A stretch of 64,000 nucleotides of DNA from Paenibacillus caseinilyticus (GTDB lineage Bacteria; Bacillota; Bacilli; Paenibacillales; NBRC-103111). The notes beneath the pieces were generated by a model, which did not search any database, was not told the DNA's origin, and saw only the letters and a program-made list of their open reading frames with translations. A program made the translations under genes and the position numbers. The stretch covers positions 310,001 through 374,000 of the forward strand of contig NZ_JAQAGY010000002.1 in assembly GCF_027533645.1 (NCBI RefSeq), read 5' to 3'. Below are positions 16,315 to 24,983 of the stretch, in pieces; position 1 is the first letter of the stretch, and each line of letters begins with the position of its first letter.

Positions 16315-16500
16315 AGGTAAGGCCATGGCCGCCGTAGACGGCTGGGCCATGGCGATATGCTTGACAACCTAGGGCCGCTTTACAGGCCCGTCGGTTGCAA
16401 TATGCTTGACAATGGCCGCCGTAGACTGCGGCAGTGCCATTGCAATTTGCTTGACAATTGAGCTGATAATCGGCTTACCAATTGCAATTAGGAGGATACT
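16313..16500 (+). repeat. Tandem hairpin array with exact 45-bp period in the yqeK-rsfS gap
   Basis: The linker TGCTTGACA occurs at 16358, 16403 and 16448, exactly 45 bp apart. Before each linker, and once more before the rsfS ribosome site, lies an inverted repeat: GCCATGGCC/GGCCATGGC, CAACC..GGGCC/GGCCC..GGTTG, CAATGGC/GCCATTG and CAATTG/CAATTG. Units 1 and 3 also share ATGGCCGCCGTAGAC. Outer stems differ between units but stay complementary, so the fold and not the sequence is kept. The fourth unit runs into AGGAGGA of rsfS. It may act as an RNA leader, a processing region or a repeat family; nothing similar is known to me in this operon. Confidence 0.75.
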
Positions 16501-16502
16501 TA

Positions 16503-16847
16503 ATGATACAACCCGATGAACTGCTCGCCTTGGTGGTCGATGCGGCCGAAGACAAGAAAGCCATGAATCTCGTTGCCTTGAACCTGAAGGGCATTTCTTT
16601 GATCGCCGATTATTTCCTGATCTGCCACGGGAACTCGGAGACGCAGGTGCAGGCGATCGCTACCGAAATCCGCAAACGGGCCGAAGAGCAGGGCGCGCGC
16701 GTCCGCGGCTTGGAAGGAATGGACACCGCTCGCTGGGTGCTTGTAGATCTTGGGGATGTCGTGGTCCATGTATTCCACCGCGACGACCGTGAGTATTACA
16801 ATATCGAACGTCTGTGGTCCGACGCCAAAGTGGTTGAGCGCGTATGA
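16503..16847 (+). CDS. rsfS: Ribosome silencing factor RsfS
   Basis: A 114-residue RsfS/Iojap protein that binds ribosomal protein uL14 and blocks subunit joining when nutrients are short. The family pattern is visible: DYFLICHGNSETQVQAIA, a central EGMDTARWVLVDLGDVVVHVF and a Tyr-rich YYNIERLW. ATG 16503 follows TAGGAGGA, which is the tail of the hairpin array. The stop overlaps the next start (ATGA). Confidence 0.95.
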   Translation: MIQPDELLALVVDAAEDKKAMNLVALNLKGISLIADYFLICHGNSETQVQAIATEIRKRAEEQGARVRGLEGMDTARWVLVDLGDVVVHVFHRDDREYYNIERLWSDAKVVERV

Positions 16848-17743
16848 AGCTGGAAGCGGGCACGAACCGGCGGCTTGAAGTAGCCCGTGAGGTCTCGCCT
16901 CACGGCTTTTTCCTGACGGACGGTACGCAGGATATTCTGCTGCATTACAGCGAAGTGGTCGGTGAAGTGAAGCCGGGCATCCAAGTGGACGCCTTCCTGT
17001 TCTACGATACGCAGGACCGGCTGGCCGCCACGATGCGCGAGCCGCTCATCAAGCTGAACGAGGTGGCGCTCCTCGAGGTCGCGGATTTCCATCCGCGCTT
17101 CGGCTGTTTCCTCGAGATGGGACTCGGCCGCCAGCTGCTGCTCCCGTTCCGCGAGCTTCCGGAGATGGAAGAGCTGCGTCCGCAGATCGGCGATAAGGTA
17201 TTTGTCGTGATGACCCATGACCGGCAGGGTCGCCTGGTAGCCAAAGTGGCGGGGGAGGAACGACTCAAGGAGCTGTGCTTCGATGCCCCGGCCTCCTGGC
17301 GCAATACGACCGTGGAAGCGAGGGTCTACAAGCCGCTCCAGATGGGGACGTTCGTCGTATGCGACGGAGGCGTCGTAGGCTTCGGGGTGATCGGCTTTAT
17401 CCACTCCTCCGAGCGTTCGAGGCTGCTGCGTCTGGGCGAGCAGGTCAGCGTGCGCATTACGTTCGTACGCGAAGACGGCAACGTCAACTGCTCCATGCGC
17501 GAGCGCAAGGAAGTGGGACGCGGCGAAGATGCGGACAAGCTGCTGGAATTCCTGCAGGGACGCAATAACAAAGCGATGCCGTTCTCGGACGAGACGCCGG
17601 CAGACCTCATTTCCCAGCGCTTCGGCATGAGCAAGTCGGCCTTCAAGCGGGCCCTGGGCAAGCTGATGAAGGAAGGCCTGGTCTACCAGGAGGGCAGCTG
17701 GACCTACCTGAAGCAAGAAGGGCAAGAGCCGGTTTCCGAGTGA
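16844..17743 (+). CDS. cvfB: CvfB-like S1-domain RNA-binding protein
   Basis: A 299-residue protein of the YitL/CvfB family: three S1-like OB folds (about 1-65, 70-135, 145-215) and a C-terminal winged helix (about 235-290: SQRFGMSKSAFKRALGKLMKEGLV). CvfB affects virulence-factor expression in staphylococci through RNA binding. Its target here is unknown. It overlaps rsfS by 4 bp, so it belongs to the yqe operon. Confidence 0.85.
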   Translation: MKLEAGTNRRLEVAREVSPHGFFLTDGTQDILLHYSEVVGEVKPGIQVDAFLFYDTQDRLAATMREPLIKLNEVALLEVADFHPRFGCFLEMGLGRQLLLPFRELPEMEELRPQIGDKVFVVMTHDRQGRLVAKVAGEERLKELCFDAPASWRNTTVEARVYKPLQMGTFVVCDGGVVGFGVIGFIHSSERSRLLRLGEQVSVRITFVREDGNVNCSMRERKEVGRGEDADKLLEFLQGRNNKAMPFSDETPADLISQRFGMSKSAFKRALGKLMKEGLVYQEGSWTYLKQEGQEPVSE

Positions 17744-17819
17744 GCGCTGCTTCGGAACCGGTTTTCTTTTATTATAGATAAGAATTTATACCGTAACGCG
17801 GGATCGGGGGCACGGGAAG

Positions 17820-18608
17820 ATGGCATACGAACGATTCTCCTATGTGTATGACCGGCTGATGGAGGACATGCCGTACGAGGAGTGGGTGAGATTCGCCCGG
17901 GGCTGCTGGGATAAATTCGGCCAGCCCCGCACGGTGGTGGATCTCGGCTGCGGGACCGGCAGCATTGCGGTTCCATTGGCCCAGATGGGGTACGAGGTGA
18001 TCGGCATCGACCTCTCGGAGGATATGCTGGCCGTAGCGCAGGGGAAAGCGGATGACGCCAAGACAAGCCGGTCGCTGCCGCCGGGAGGCAGCGTGACCTT
18101 CCTGCAGCAGGATCTGAGGGACTGGGAGCTCGGCCGCCCGGCGGATGCGGTGATCTCGTTCTGCGACTGCTTCAACTATTTGCTGGAGGAAGACGATGTG
18201 GAACAGGCGATCAGGCAGGCTTATGCCGGGCTGAAGCCGGGCGGCGTCTTTGTGTTCGACGTGCACACGGCGGAGCAGCTTATCGATTATGCGGCCAGCC
18301 AGCCGTTCTTCCTGAACGACGAGGATATCGCCTATATCTGGACGTCCGAGTACGACGAGAGCCGCAGTGAGATCGAGCATGCGCTGACGATCTTCGTGCA
18401 GGATGAGGAGAACTCCAGGGGCGACGATACGCCGTCCGGGCGATTCACCCGTGTCGAGGAGACCCATACGCAGCGGGCGTATCCGCTCGCCTGGCTGGAA
18501 TCGAAGCTTCGCGCTGCCGGTTTCCGCGAGGTGGTCTGTTACGGGGATTTTATGTTCAAACAGGCGACAGAAGAGACGCGGCGCGCGTTTTTTGCAGCGG
18601 TGAAGTAA
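17820..18608 (+). CDS. yqeM: YqeM-like class I SAM-dependent methyltransferase
   Basis: A 262-residue methyltransferase with N-terminal YERFSYVYDRLMEDMPYEEW, typical of YqeM. SAM motif I is VVDLGCGTGSIAVPLA (about 40-55), and the acidic loop is VIGIDLSEDML. It follows rsfS and cvfB as the last gene of the block. The substrate has not been defined for this family. A short GTAAAGTGAA microrepeat begins at its stop codon. Confidence 0.88.
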   Translation: MAYERFSYVYDRLMEDMPYEEWVRFARGCWDKFGQPRTVVDLGCGTGSIAVPLAQMGYEVIGIDLSEDMLAVAQGKADDAKTSRSLPPGGSVTFLQQDLRDWELGRPADAVISFCDCFNYLLEEDDVEQAIRQAYAGLKPGGVFVFDVHTAEQLIDYAASQPFFLNDEDIAYIWTSEYDESRSEIEHALTIFVQDEENSRGDDTPSGRFTRVEETHTQRAYPLAWLESKLRAAGFREVVCYGDFMFKQATEETRRAFFAAVK

Positions 18609-18644
18609 AGTAAAGTGAAGTAAAGTGAAGTAGATCCAACCGGT

Positions 18645-18737
18645 TCACCGGGTCAACCCGAGAATCAGATGCACGATACATAGGATAATCCCCCACAGCG
18701 GCAGCGATAAGGCGGCGCCGTTCAGTAAGCCTCGCAT
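18645..18737 (-). CDS. Candidate 30-residue hydrophobic peptide
   Basis: A minus-strand ATG at 18737 is preceded by GGAGGGGAA and opens a 30-codon frame ending in TGA. The product is hydrophobic (core LSLPLWGIILCIVHLILGL) and would form one membrane helix. No family is recognised. Support is the ribosome site and composition only. Confidence 0.4.
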   Translation of the reverse strand: MRGLLNGAALSLPLWGIILCIVHLILGLTR

Positions 18738-18819
18738 GGCAGGTTCCCCTCCATAGTCCTTTTGGTACCCAGTATGGGCATGACAGAGGGAAGATAACCC
18801 TGCGGGAGGGCTCTGCCGC

Positions 18820-18849
18820 TTGACATGAGGGAAGAATTACTTTTATAAT
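18820..18849 (+). promoter_or_regulatory. SigA-type promoter of the leuS leader
   Basis: A perfect TTGACA (18820-18825) and a perfect TATAAT (18844-18849) are separated by 18 bp. Transcription would begin near 18856, just before the T-box leader. Confidence 0.85.
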
Positions 18850-18855
18850 GAATGC

Positions 18856-19175
18856 TAATTGGATGGATCTACAAAATATCTTTACAATTTCACAAGGCTG
18901 TGAAGAGAAGCAGTAGCTGAGGACCGTACGATCAGAGAGCCGGTGGAAGGTGCGAACCGGCGGCGGTAGCAGTGAACTCGTCTTGGAGCCAGAAGGTGAG
19001 GAAGTACCCGGGCCGTCAGGCTGCAAGGGACTCTCCAGCCGGATCGTTTCGCCCCGCGTTAAGGGGTTTGAGTGGATTTTGGCAAAGCATGCCGGAATCA
19101 ACTAGGGTGGTACCACGGGAATTCAAGCCTCTCGTCCCTAGCGTTGCGCTAGCGATGAGACGGCTTTTTTTGTTG
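18856..19175 (+). promoter_or_regulatory. T-box riboswitch of leuS, probable CUC (Leu) specifier
   Basis: The conserved T-box AGGGTGGTACCACGG is at 19104-19118. It is followed by a terminator hairpin whose arms are GCCTCTCGTC..CTAGCG and CGCTAG..GATGAGACGGC, then seven T (about 19127-19173). In the upstream stem I region the run GTGAACTCGTC places a CTC triplet at 18977-18979 as the likely specifier, matching leucine and the downstream leuS. Uncharged tRNA-Leu would stabilise the antiterminator and switch leuS on. Confidence 0.92.
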
Positions 19176-19320
19176 CAAAGAAAAGTTGTCCCAGGGTTGG
19201 AACAAGCGTGGAGGGGTGTCAAGGCCACGATGCCATGAGGACAGCGCAGCGGAAACCTATTGATGCGAAGAGCCGTGCCGGTGGATGCCGCTGCAGGAGC
19301 TGAAGGAGGAGCAGATTCGA

Positions 19321-21771
19321 ATGTCACAGGAAACCAGAGAAAACCAGGGCTATAACCCGCTTGTCATCGAGCCGAAATGGCAGCAGTATTGGGATGAGAA
19401 CAAAACCTTCAAATTGCTTGAGGATGAGAGCAAGCCGAAGTTCTATGCGCTCGATATGTTCCCGTATCCGTCGGGAGCGGGGCTGCACGTAGGCCATCCG
19501 GAAGGATATACGGCAACGGATATCGTCTCGCGTTACAAAAGAATGCGCGGTTACAACGTGCTTCATCCGATGGGCTGGGACGCTTTCGGCCTGCCGGCCG
19601 AGCAGCACGCGCTCGATACCGGAGAGCATCCGCGGGAGATTACGGTCAAGAACATCAACAACTTCCGCCGCCAGATCAAGTCGCTTGGCTTCTCCTACGA
19701 TTGGGACCGCGAGATCTCGACGACGGATCCGGAGTACTACAAGTGGACGCAGTGGATCTTCATCCAGCTCTATAACAAAGGTCTCGCTTACGTGGACGAA
19801 GTCCCGGTGAACTGGTGTCCGGCGCTCGGTACGGTCCTTGCGAACGAAGAGGTCATCGACGGCCTCAGCGAACGCGGCAATCATCCGGTCATCCGCAAGC
19901 CGATGCGGCAGTGGGTGCTGCGGATCACCGAATATGCGGAGCGTCTGCTCGAGGATCTCGAAGAGCTCGACTGGGCGGAGAGCATCAAGGACATGCAGCG
20001 TCACTGGATCGGCAAGTCCAAGGGGGCGGAGGTTACTTTCGCGGTCGACGGGCATGACGGCGAAAGACTGAAGGTATTCACGACGCGTCCCGACACTTTG
20101 TTCGGAGCGACATACTGTGTACTGGCTCCGGAGCATGAGCTGGTGGAGCGCATTACGACAAGCGGGCAGGCTGCTGCGGTCAAGGAATACCAGGAGCGTG
20201 CGGCACGCAAGAGCGACCTGGAGCGGACGGACCTTGCCAAGGAGAAGTCGGGTGTCTTCACGGGGGCCTATGCCCTCAATCCGGTCAGCGGTGCAAGACT
20301 GCCGATCTGGATCGCCGATTACGTACTCGGGGGCTACGGGACCGGCGCCATTATGGCCGTACCGGGTCACGATCAGCGCGACTGGGAATTCGCGAAGCAG
20401 TATGATCTCGCGATTATCGAAGTCGTCCAGGGCGGCGATGTGGAGAAGGAAGCTTATGCCGGCGACGGCCCGCATGTGAACTCCGGCTTCCTTGACGGTC
20501 TGAACAACGAGCAGGGCATGGCGAAGATGATCGAATGGCTGGAGCAAAATGGCAAAGGCCAGGGCAAAGTCACCTACCGTCTGCGCGATTGGCTGTTCTC
20601 CCGCCAGCGCTACTGGGGCGAGCCGATTCCGATTATCCATCTCGAAGACGGTACGATGAAGACCGTACCGGAGGACCAGCTGCCGCTGCTGCTGCCGGAG
20701 GTTGACGAGATTAAGCCGTCCGGCACAGGCGAATCGCCGCTGGCGGTCGTCACGGATTGGGTGAACACGGTCGATCCGGAGACCGGTAAGCCTGCGCGCC
20801 GCGAGACGAACACGATGCCGCAGTGGGCCGGCTCCTGCTGGTACTACCTGCGCTTCATCGATCCGAAGAACAACGACGAGTTCTGTTCCAAGGAGCTGCA
20901 GCGCAAGTGGCTGCCGGTCGATCTCTACATCGGCGGCGCGGAGCACGCGGTGCTTCACCTGCTCTATGCCCGCTTCTGGCATAAAGTCCTCTATGATCTC
21001 GGCGTCGTGGAGACGAAAGAGCCGTTCTACAAGCTCGTGAACCAGGGCATGATTCTCGGCGAGAACATGGAGAAGATGAGCAAGTCGCGCGGCAACGTCA
21101 TCAGCCCGGACGTCATCGTGAGCGAGTACGGTGCGGACACCCTGCGCCTGTACGAAATGTTCATGGGGCCGCTCGAGGCGACGAAGCCATGGAACACGAA
21201 CGGGGTTGACGGGGCGTACCGCTTCCTGAGCCGCGTCTGGCGCCTGTTCATCAGCGAGGACGGCAGCCTGAGCGCGAAGATCTCGGAGAGCGCCGATGCC
21301 GGCAGCGAGGCGTTCAAGCGGACGTGGCACCGTACGATCAAGAAGGTGACCGAGGACCTCGACGCGCTGCGTTTCAACACGGCGATCTCCCAGCTGATGA
21401 TCTTCGTCAACGAAGCTTACAAGACCGATACGCTGCCGAAAGCGGCTATGGAGCAGTTCGTGCAGCTCCTCTCGCCGATCGCGCCGCATCTGGCCGAGGA
21501 GCTGTGGGAGAAGCTGGGTCACAGCGGTACGATCACTTACTCCGCTTGGCCGGCCTATGAAGAAGCCTGGACGGTCGACAACGAAGTGGAGATCGTCATC
21601 CAGGTCAACGGCAAAATCGCCGAGCGCGCCACCATCGCAGCCGACGCCGACGAAGCGGCCCTGCAGGAGTTCGCGCTGGGTCTCGACAAGGTCAAAGAAG
21701 CAACCGCCGGCAAAACCGTCCGCAAGATCATTGCGGTGAAGGGCAAGCTGGTCAATATTGTAGTCGGCTGA
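19321..21771 (+). CDS. leuS: Leucyl-tRNA synthetase
   Basis: An 816-residue class I synthetase that charges tRNA-Leu. The HIGH-type motif is HVGH (56-59) within [17 protein letters not shown]; the KMSKS signature is at 585-589. The CP1 editing domain lies between, with a [15 protein letters not shown] editing core. ATG 19321 follows AAGGAGGAG; an upstream ATG at 19285 lacks a site. It is controlled by the T-box leader. Its location between yqeM and comER differs from B. subtilis, where comER follows yqeM directly. Confidence 0.97.
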   Translation: MSQETRENQGYNPLVIEPKWQQYWDENKTFKLLEDESKPKFYALDMFPYPSGAGLHVGHPEGYTATDIVSRYKRMRGYNVLHPMGWDAFGLPAEQHALDTGEHPREITVKNINNFRRQIKSLGFSYDWDREISTTDPEYYKWTQWIFIQLYNKGLAYVDEVPVNWCPALGTVLANEEVIDGLSERGNHPVIRKPMRQWVLRITEYAERLLEDLEELDWAESIKDMQRHWIGKSKGAEVTFAVDGHDGERLKVFTTRPDTLFGATYCVLAPEHELVERITTSGQAAAVKEYQERAARKSDLERTDLAKEKSGVFTGAYALNPVSGARLPIWIADYVLGGYGTGAIMAVPGHDQRDWEFAKQYDLAIIEVVQGGDVEKEAYAGDGPHVNSGFLDGLNNEQGMAKMIEWLEQNGKGQGKVTYRLRDWLFSRQRYWGEPIPIIHLEDGTMKTVPEDQLPLLLPEVDEIKPSGTGESPLAVVTDWVNTVDPETGKPARRETNTMPQWAGSCWYYLRFIDPKNNDEFCSKELQRKWLPVDLYIGGAEHAVLHLLYARFWHKVLYDLGVVETKEPFYKLVNQGMILGENMEKMSKSRGNVISPDVIVSEYGADTLRLYEMFMGPLEATKPWNTNGVDGAYRFLSRVWRLFISEDGSLSAKISESADAGSEAFKRTWHRTIKKVTEDLDALRFNTAISQLMIFVNEAYKTDTLPKAAMEQFVQLLSPIAPHLAEELWEKLGHSGTITYSAWPAYEEAWTVDNEVEIVIQVNGKIAERATIAADADEAALQEFALGLDKVKEATAGKTVRKIIAVKGKLVNIVVG

Positions 21772-21814
21772 TGCGGATCCCCCTCTTTCGGCGGGAGGTA
21801 TCATCCCCCTCTTT

Positions 21815-21971
21815 CCCCCTTACCCGTAAGGGGGAGGACCGGGGCTGTCGCCCCCTGGACCCCCAAAAGGGCCGAGGGCGCAGCGGGGCCGGCGTTGAAG
21901 CGGCGTAGGGTGCAGGAACGCTTTCGTCTTCCAGACCCAGATACCCCATGGGGCATCTGGGTCTGGAAGAC
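21815..21971. repeat. GC-rich inverted repeats in the leuS-comER gap
   Basis: The 21772-22436 gap holds no supportable gene. Two inverted repeats stand out. CCCCTTA-CCCG-TAAGGGG lies near 21815-21834. A long hairpin at 21926-21971 has arms GTCTTCCAGACCCAGAT and its complement, matching over 17 bp without mismatch and continuing after one mismatch, with a tiny loop around CATGG. There is no T run, so it does not look like a terminator. It may be a dispersed intergenic palindrome family. Confidence 0.6.
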
Positions 21972-22156
21972 GCGCTCTCATGCGGCGTTCTTCCGGTACG
22001 TGGTGCCCTGTTGGAGCAGACCCGGGGGCTGGGCGCGCGGTGAGGATGTGCGAGCGTATTGCCGCCTCAAGACTGCGTCTTGAAGCTGTTGTTCGGCGGC
22101 CCCCTCGGCCGGGCGCTGCGCAGCCCAGCGAGGGAGTAGTTCTACGAAAAACAAAT

Positions 22157-22184
22157 AACCGCTGTCCGGACGGACACAGCGGTT
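22157..22184 (-). terminator. Hairpin with minus-strand T run downstream of comER
   Basis: AACCGCTGTCC (22157-22167) pairs with GGACACAGCGGTT (22172-22184). On the minus strand the stem is followed by ATTTGTTTTTCG, a good terminator for leftward transcription. It lies about 250 bp beyond the comER stop. Confidence 0.6.
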
Positions 22185-22436
22185 GTGGGAAAAGAAGCTT
22201 TGATCGGTGTGGAGTGGTAGGTGAGGTATTCCCCGCAAGAGCCGCTTGACGGCGCCCGCCTTTGAAATTCGTGATGATTTCCTTTGAACATTCAAATGAG
22301 TTTATCACGGATATCAACTGCGGCTGGAGGGGAATATCTCACCGGTCTCCCTCTGCATGAGATCAAGAGGGCTTTGTTTCTCACAACCCCTGTCCTCCGG
22401 GCAGCGGCTCATATCGGAAAACGTGAAAGCATCGCG

Positions 22437-23270
22437 TCAATCGACCCGGGTCCCGAAAAAGCGGGCTTCCACCTTTTCCAAATCTTCTTCGTATTTGGAA
22501 TGAGTTGTGCGGATGAGGTCGTAAAAGACCCCGCACAGCTCTTTTTCCATTAGGCGGAGTCCTTCGGCGGTGATGCCGCCGGGTACGGCGACGCGCTTCT
22601 GCAGCTGGGCCGGGGAGAAGCCGCCGGTGGTGAGCAGCTTGCCGGTACCGAGCGTCATTTCGCTGGCGAGCTGGGTTGCTTCTTCTTCCGAGATGCCGGT
22701 CGTATCGACTGCCGCTTCCACGAACTTCTGCACGAAGTAGGCGAGGAAGGCGGGGCCGCAGGAGGACAGGTCGGAGGAGATGCGGGTGTACTGTTCCGAG
22801 ACGCGGATCGGGGCGGAGACGTGCGAGAACAGGTTTTCGAGGAGATCCTTATCCTCGGGGGTAAGCCGGTCTCCATAGATGCAGAGGGTAGCCCCGCTGA
22901 GGACATAGTTCGTGATGCTCGGGATGACTTTGGCGATTTTACTCGGAAGCAGTTCTTCCAGGTGCCGGATCAGCACCGGACTGGTGATCGAGATGACGAT
23001 TTGGCCGGGCAGCGCGTGATCCTGAATCTCGTCGATCACGGATTTGAATTCCGAAGGCTTGACGCACAAGAACAAGAGGTCGACTCCAAGCGCCGCTTCC
23101 TTATTGGATCTTGCCACTTCCAGGCCAGGATACTTCTCGGCTAGCAGCTCTGCTTTGGCAAGGGTTCGGTTGGTTGCCGTGATTTGTTCCGGGTTCAGTG
23201 CGCCGGACCGGATGAAGGCTTCGATCAGTACGCTGCCCATGCTGCCCGTTCCAATGAATCCTACCCGCAT
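22437..23270 (-). CDS. comER: ComER, pyrroline-5-carboxylate reductase-like protein
   Basis: A 277-residue NAD(P)-binding protein related to ProC. The Rossmann motif GFIGTGSMGSVL (4-15) and the C-terminal SSCGPAFLAYF signature of the dimerisation domain are present. In Bacillus comER is divergent from comEA and is linked to sporulation or biofilm entry rather than DNA uptake. The same divergence is seen here, with about 100 bp to comEA. Start at 23270 is supported by CAGGGGGGATG upstream on the minus strand; the frame continues into comEA sequence but is not coding there. Confidence 0.9.
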   Translation of the reverse strand: MRVGFIGTGSMGSVLIEAFIRSGALNPEQITATNRTLAKAELLAEKYPGLEVARSNKEAALGVDLLFLCVKPSEFKSVIDEIQDHALPGQIVISITSPVLIRHLEELLPSKIAKVIPSITNYVLSGATLCIYGDRLTPEDKDLLENLFSHVSAPIRVSEQYTRISSDLSSCGPAFLAYFVQKFVEAAVDTTGISEEEATQLASEMTLGTGKLLTTGGFSPAQLQKRVAVPGGITAEGLRLMEKELCGVFYDLIRTTHSKYEEDLEKVEARFFGTRVD

Positions 23271-23370
23271 GATCATCCCCCCTGAGTAGATTACAGTCTT
23301 CTTCATGTATGTATATCGGGGGCGGCAGGAGTTTATGACTGAAAAATACCATTTTGGTGGGAGGTTACCC

Positions 23371-24108
23371 GTGTTACGCCATATGCATGTAAAAACAGCG
23401 GTGCTGGCCGTGCTACTTGCGGGCTGCGGTCTTCTTCTGATGTTGGGGGTCGCGAAGACCTGGAGCACGGGAGAGAAAGCAGACGGCTTCGTAGCGGCTG
23501 ACGACGAGATGCGCAGGCTGCTGGATGAGGCGGCAGCCCCGCCTACAGACGAAAAGTCGGCCCAAGAGGCGGCAGCCCCGCCTGCGGACGGAAAGTCGGC
23601 CCAAGAGACAGCTTCCGCGGCTGCGGATGGAAAACCATCCAAAGGAGCGGCCTCTGTGCCGGCGGGTGGTCAATCCGCTAAAGCAGCGGCCTCCTCCGGT
23701 ACAGAGGGAGGCAGTGCGGAGCAGCAGGCCGGAGTACCCGTATTTCCTCCGCCGAAGCCGGGGCAGCCAGGCGTCTCTGTTGATATAGCGGGGGGCAGTC
23801 CGGACTCATCCGCAGCAGCGGTGTCCGGCAAGACTGCCGTGACCGGCACCGGAACGGCGCCGCCTGCCGCCGATCAGGCACCGGCAGCGGTGTCTCCGGG
23901 CGGCGCTTCGGCTGCCCAGCTTCATTTGAACCAGGCTACCGCGGAGCAGCTGGATGCGCTGCCTGGGATCGGGCCCTCCCGGGCCGCTGCGATCATTGAG
24001 CTGCGGAAGAAACGGGGAGGGGCATTCCGTTCCCTGGACGAGCTGCTCGAGGTGAAGGGCATCGGCGAGAAGTCGCTGCAGAAGCTGAAGCCGCTTTTGA
24101 CGCTATAG
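23371..24108 (+). CDS. comEA: ComEA, membrane DNA receptor for competence
   Basis: A 245-residue protein with one N-terminal membrane helix (about 10-28), a low-complexity Ala/Pro/Ser/Lys spacer and a C-terminal helix-hairpin-helix pair starting LHLNQATAEQLDALPGIGP and ending EVKGIGEKSL. It binds incoming double-stranded DNA at the membrane. The spacer contains four degenerate repeats near 12-13 residues long based on PPADGKSAQEAA, so it is unusually long. GTG 23371 follows GTGGGAGG with good spacing; earlier ATGs at 23305 and 23335 do not. Confidence 0.9.
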   Translation: MLRHMHVKTAVLAVLLAGCGLLLMLGVAKTWSTGEKADGFVAADDEMRRLLDEAAAPPTDEKSAQEAAAPPADGKSAQETASAAADGKPSKGAASVPAGGQSAKAAASSGTEGGSAEQQAGVPVFPPPKPGQPGVSVDIAGGSPDSSAAAVSGKTAVTGTGTAPPAADQAPAAVSPGGASAAQLHLNQATAEQLDALPGIGPSRAAAIIELRKKRGGAFRSLDELLEVKGIGEKSLQKLKPLLTL

Positions 24109-24236
24109 CTTACCGTCGCTCCTCCCGCGAGAGTCCGCCGCAAGCCGGGCTCCACAGTGCGAAAACTCTTTCGTTTTGTCGGATTATATGCGAAAATACC
24201 AGGAAAAGCTTTTACGGCGAGGCAGGTGGCATCCGG

Positions 24237-24749
24237 GTGACAGGACGCAAAGATTGGGATACGTATTTCATGGATATCGCCTATATGGCATCGACCCGTT
24301 CGCAGTGCGGCCGAAGACATGTCGGCGCGGTGCTCGTACAGGGCAAGAAGCTGCTCGGCACGGCATACAACGGCGCCCCGATGGGCGTGCCGGACTGTTC
24401 GGAGGCGGGCTGCATGCTCGTCGAGGAGTTCGAGCTCGTGAATGCGGACGGCGGGGAGCAGGTGGTCAAGAAGCAGCGCTGTATCCGGACTATTCATGCG
24501 GAGCAGAATCTGCTGCTCTTCACAGACCGCGACGACCGGGAGGGATCGGTAGTATACGTGACCGACCAGCCGTGCTGGACCTGCGCGAATATGCTGGCGA
24601 ACAGCGGCATTACCGAGATCGTCTACCACCGGCCTTATCCGAAGGATGCAGGCAAGGTGCAGGACTTGATGGAAGGCAAGGGGCTTCGCTTCCGCAAGCT
24701 GGAGGTTTACGAGCCTCCGGCGGGAACGCTGACGGAAGTCAGGAATTAA
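24237..24749 (+). CDS. comEB: ComEB, dCMP deaminase family protein
   Basis: A 170-residue zinc deaminase with HAEQN (zinc-binding His and catalytic Glu) and PCWTCANM (two zinc Cys). It converts dCMP to dUMP for thymidylate supply. In competence operons it lies between comEA and comEC, as here. Translation probably starts at GTG 24237; the ribosome site (AGGTGG) is weak. A strong terminator follows, so comEC may have its own promoter. Confidence 0.92.
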   Translation: MTGRKDWDTYFMDIAYMASTRSQCGRRHVGAVLVQGKKLLGTAYNGAPMGVPDCSEAGCMLVEEFELVNADGGEQVVKKQRCIRTIHAEQNLLLFTDRDDREGSVVYVTDQPCWTCANMLANSGITEIVYHRPYPKDAGKVQDLMEGKGLRFRKLEVYEPPAGTLTEVRN

Positions 24750-24799
24750 GCATTTTGCCCGGATGAAGGCCTATAGGAAGTAATGGGCGAGGAAGGAAG

Positions 24800-24846
24800 A
24801 ACCTTCTCTGCACACGGGATCCGTGTGTTAGGAGAAGGTTTTTTCT
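24800..24846 (+). terminator. Intrinsic terminator after comEB
   Basis: AACCTTCTC..CACACGG pairs with CCGTGTG..GAGAAGGTT, followed by TTTTTTCTT. It lies within the comEB-comEC gap. Confidence 0.85.
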
Positions 24847-24983
24847 TATGCCCGCGTAGGGGTATGAGGCTGCCTGCCTGCGCCTGTTTTCGTTGACTTC
24901 CGTTCTTCTTCACTGATTACCGTCCCGAAGGGGCGGTGCGGGTTATGCTCGTCATGATGGCAACTTGGCAAGGGGGATAGCAC

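Noticed and set aside
16313..16500. 45-bp repeats considered as a CRISPR array
   Set aside because: Units are self-complementary with a short shared linker, there are no unique spacers and no cas genes.
19324..21804. 826-codon open frame antisense to leuS
   Set aside because: leuS is certain. The reverse frame is open because of GC-biased third positions and encodes low-complexity Arg/Leu/His sequence with no family.
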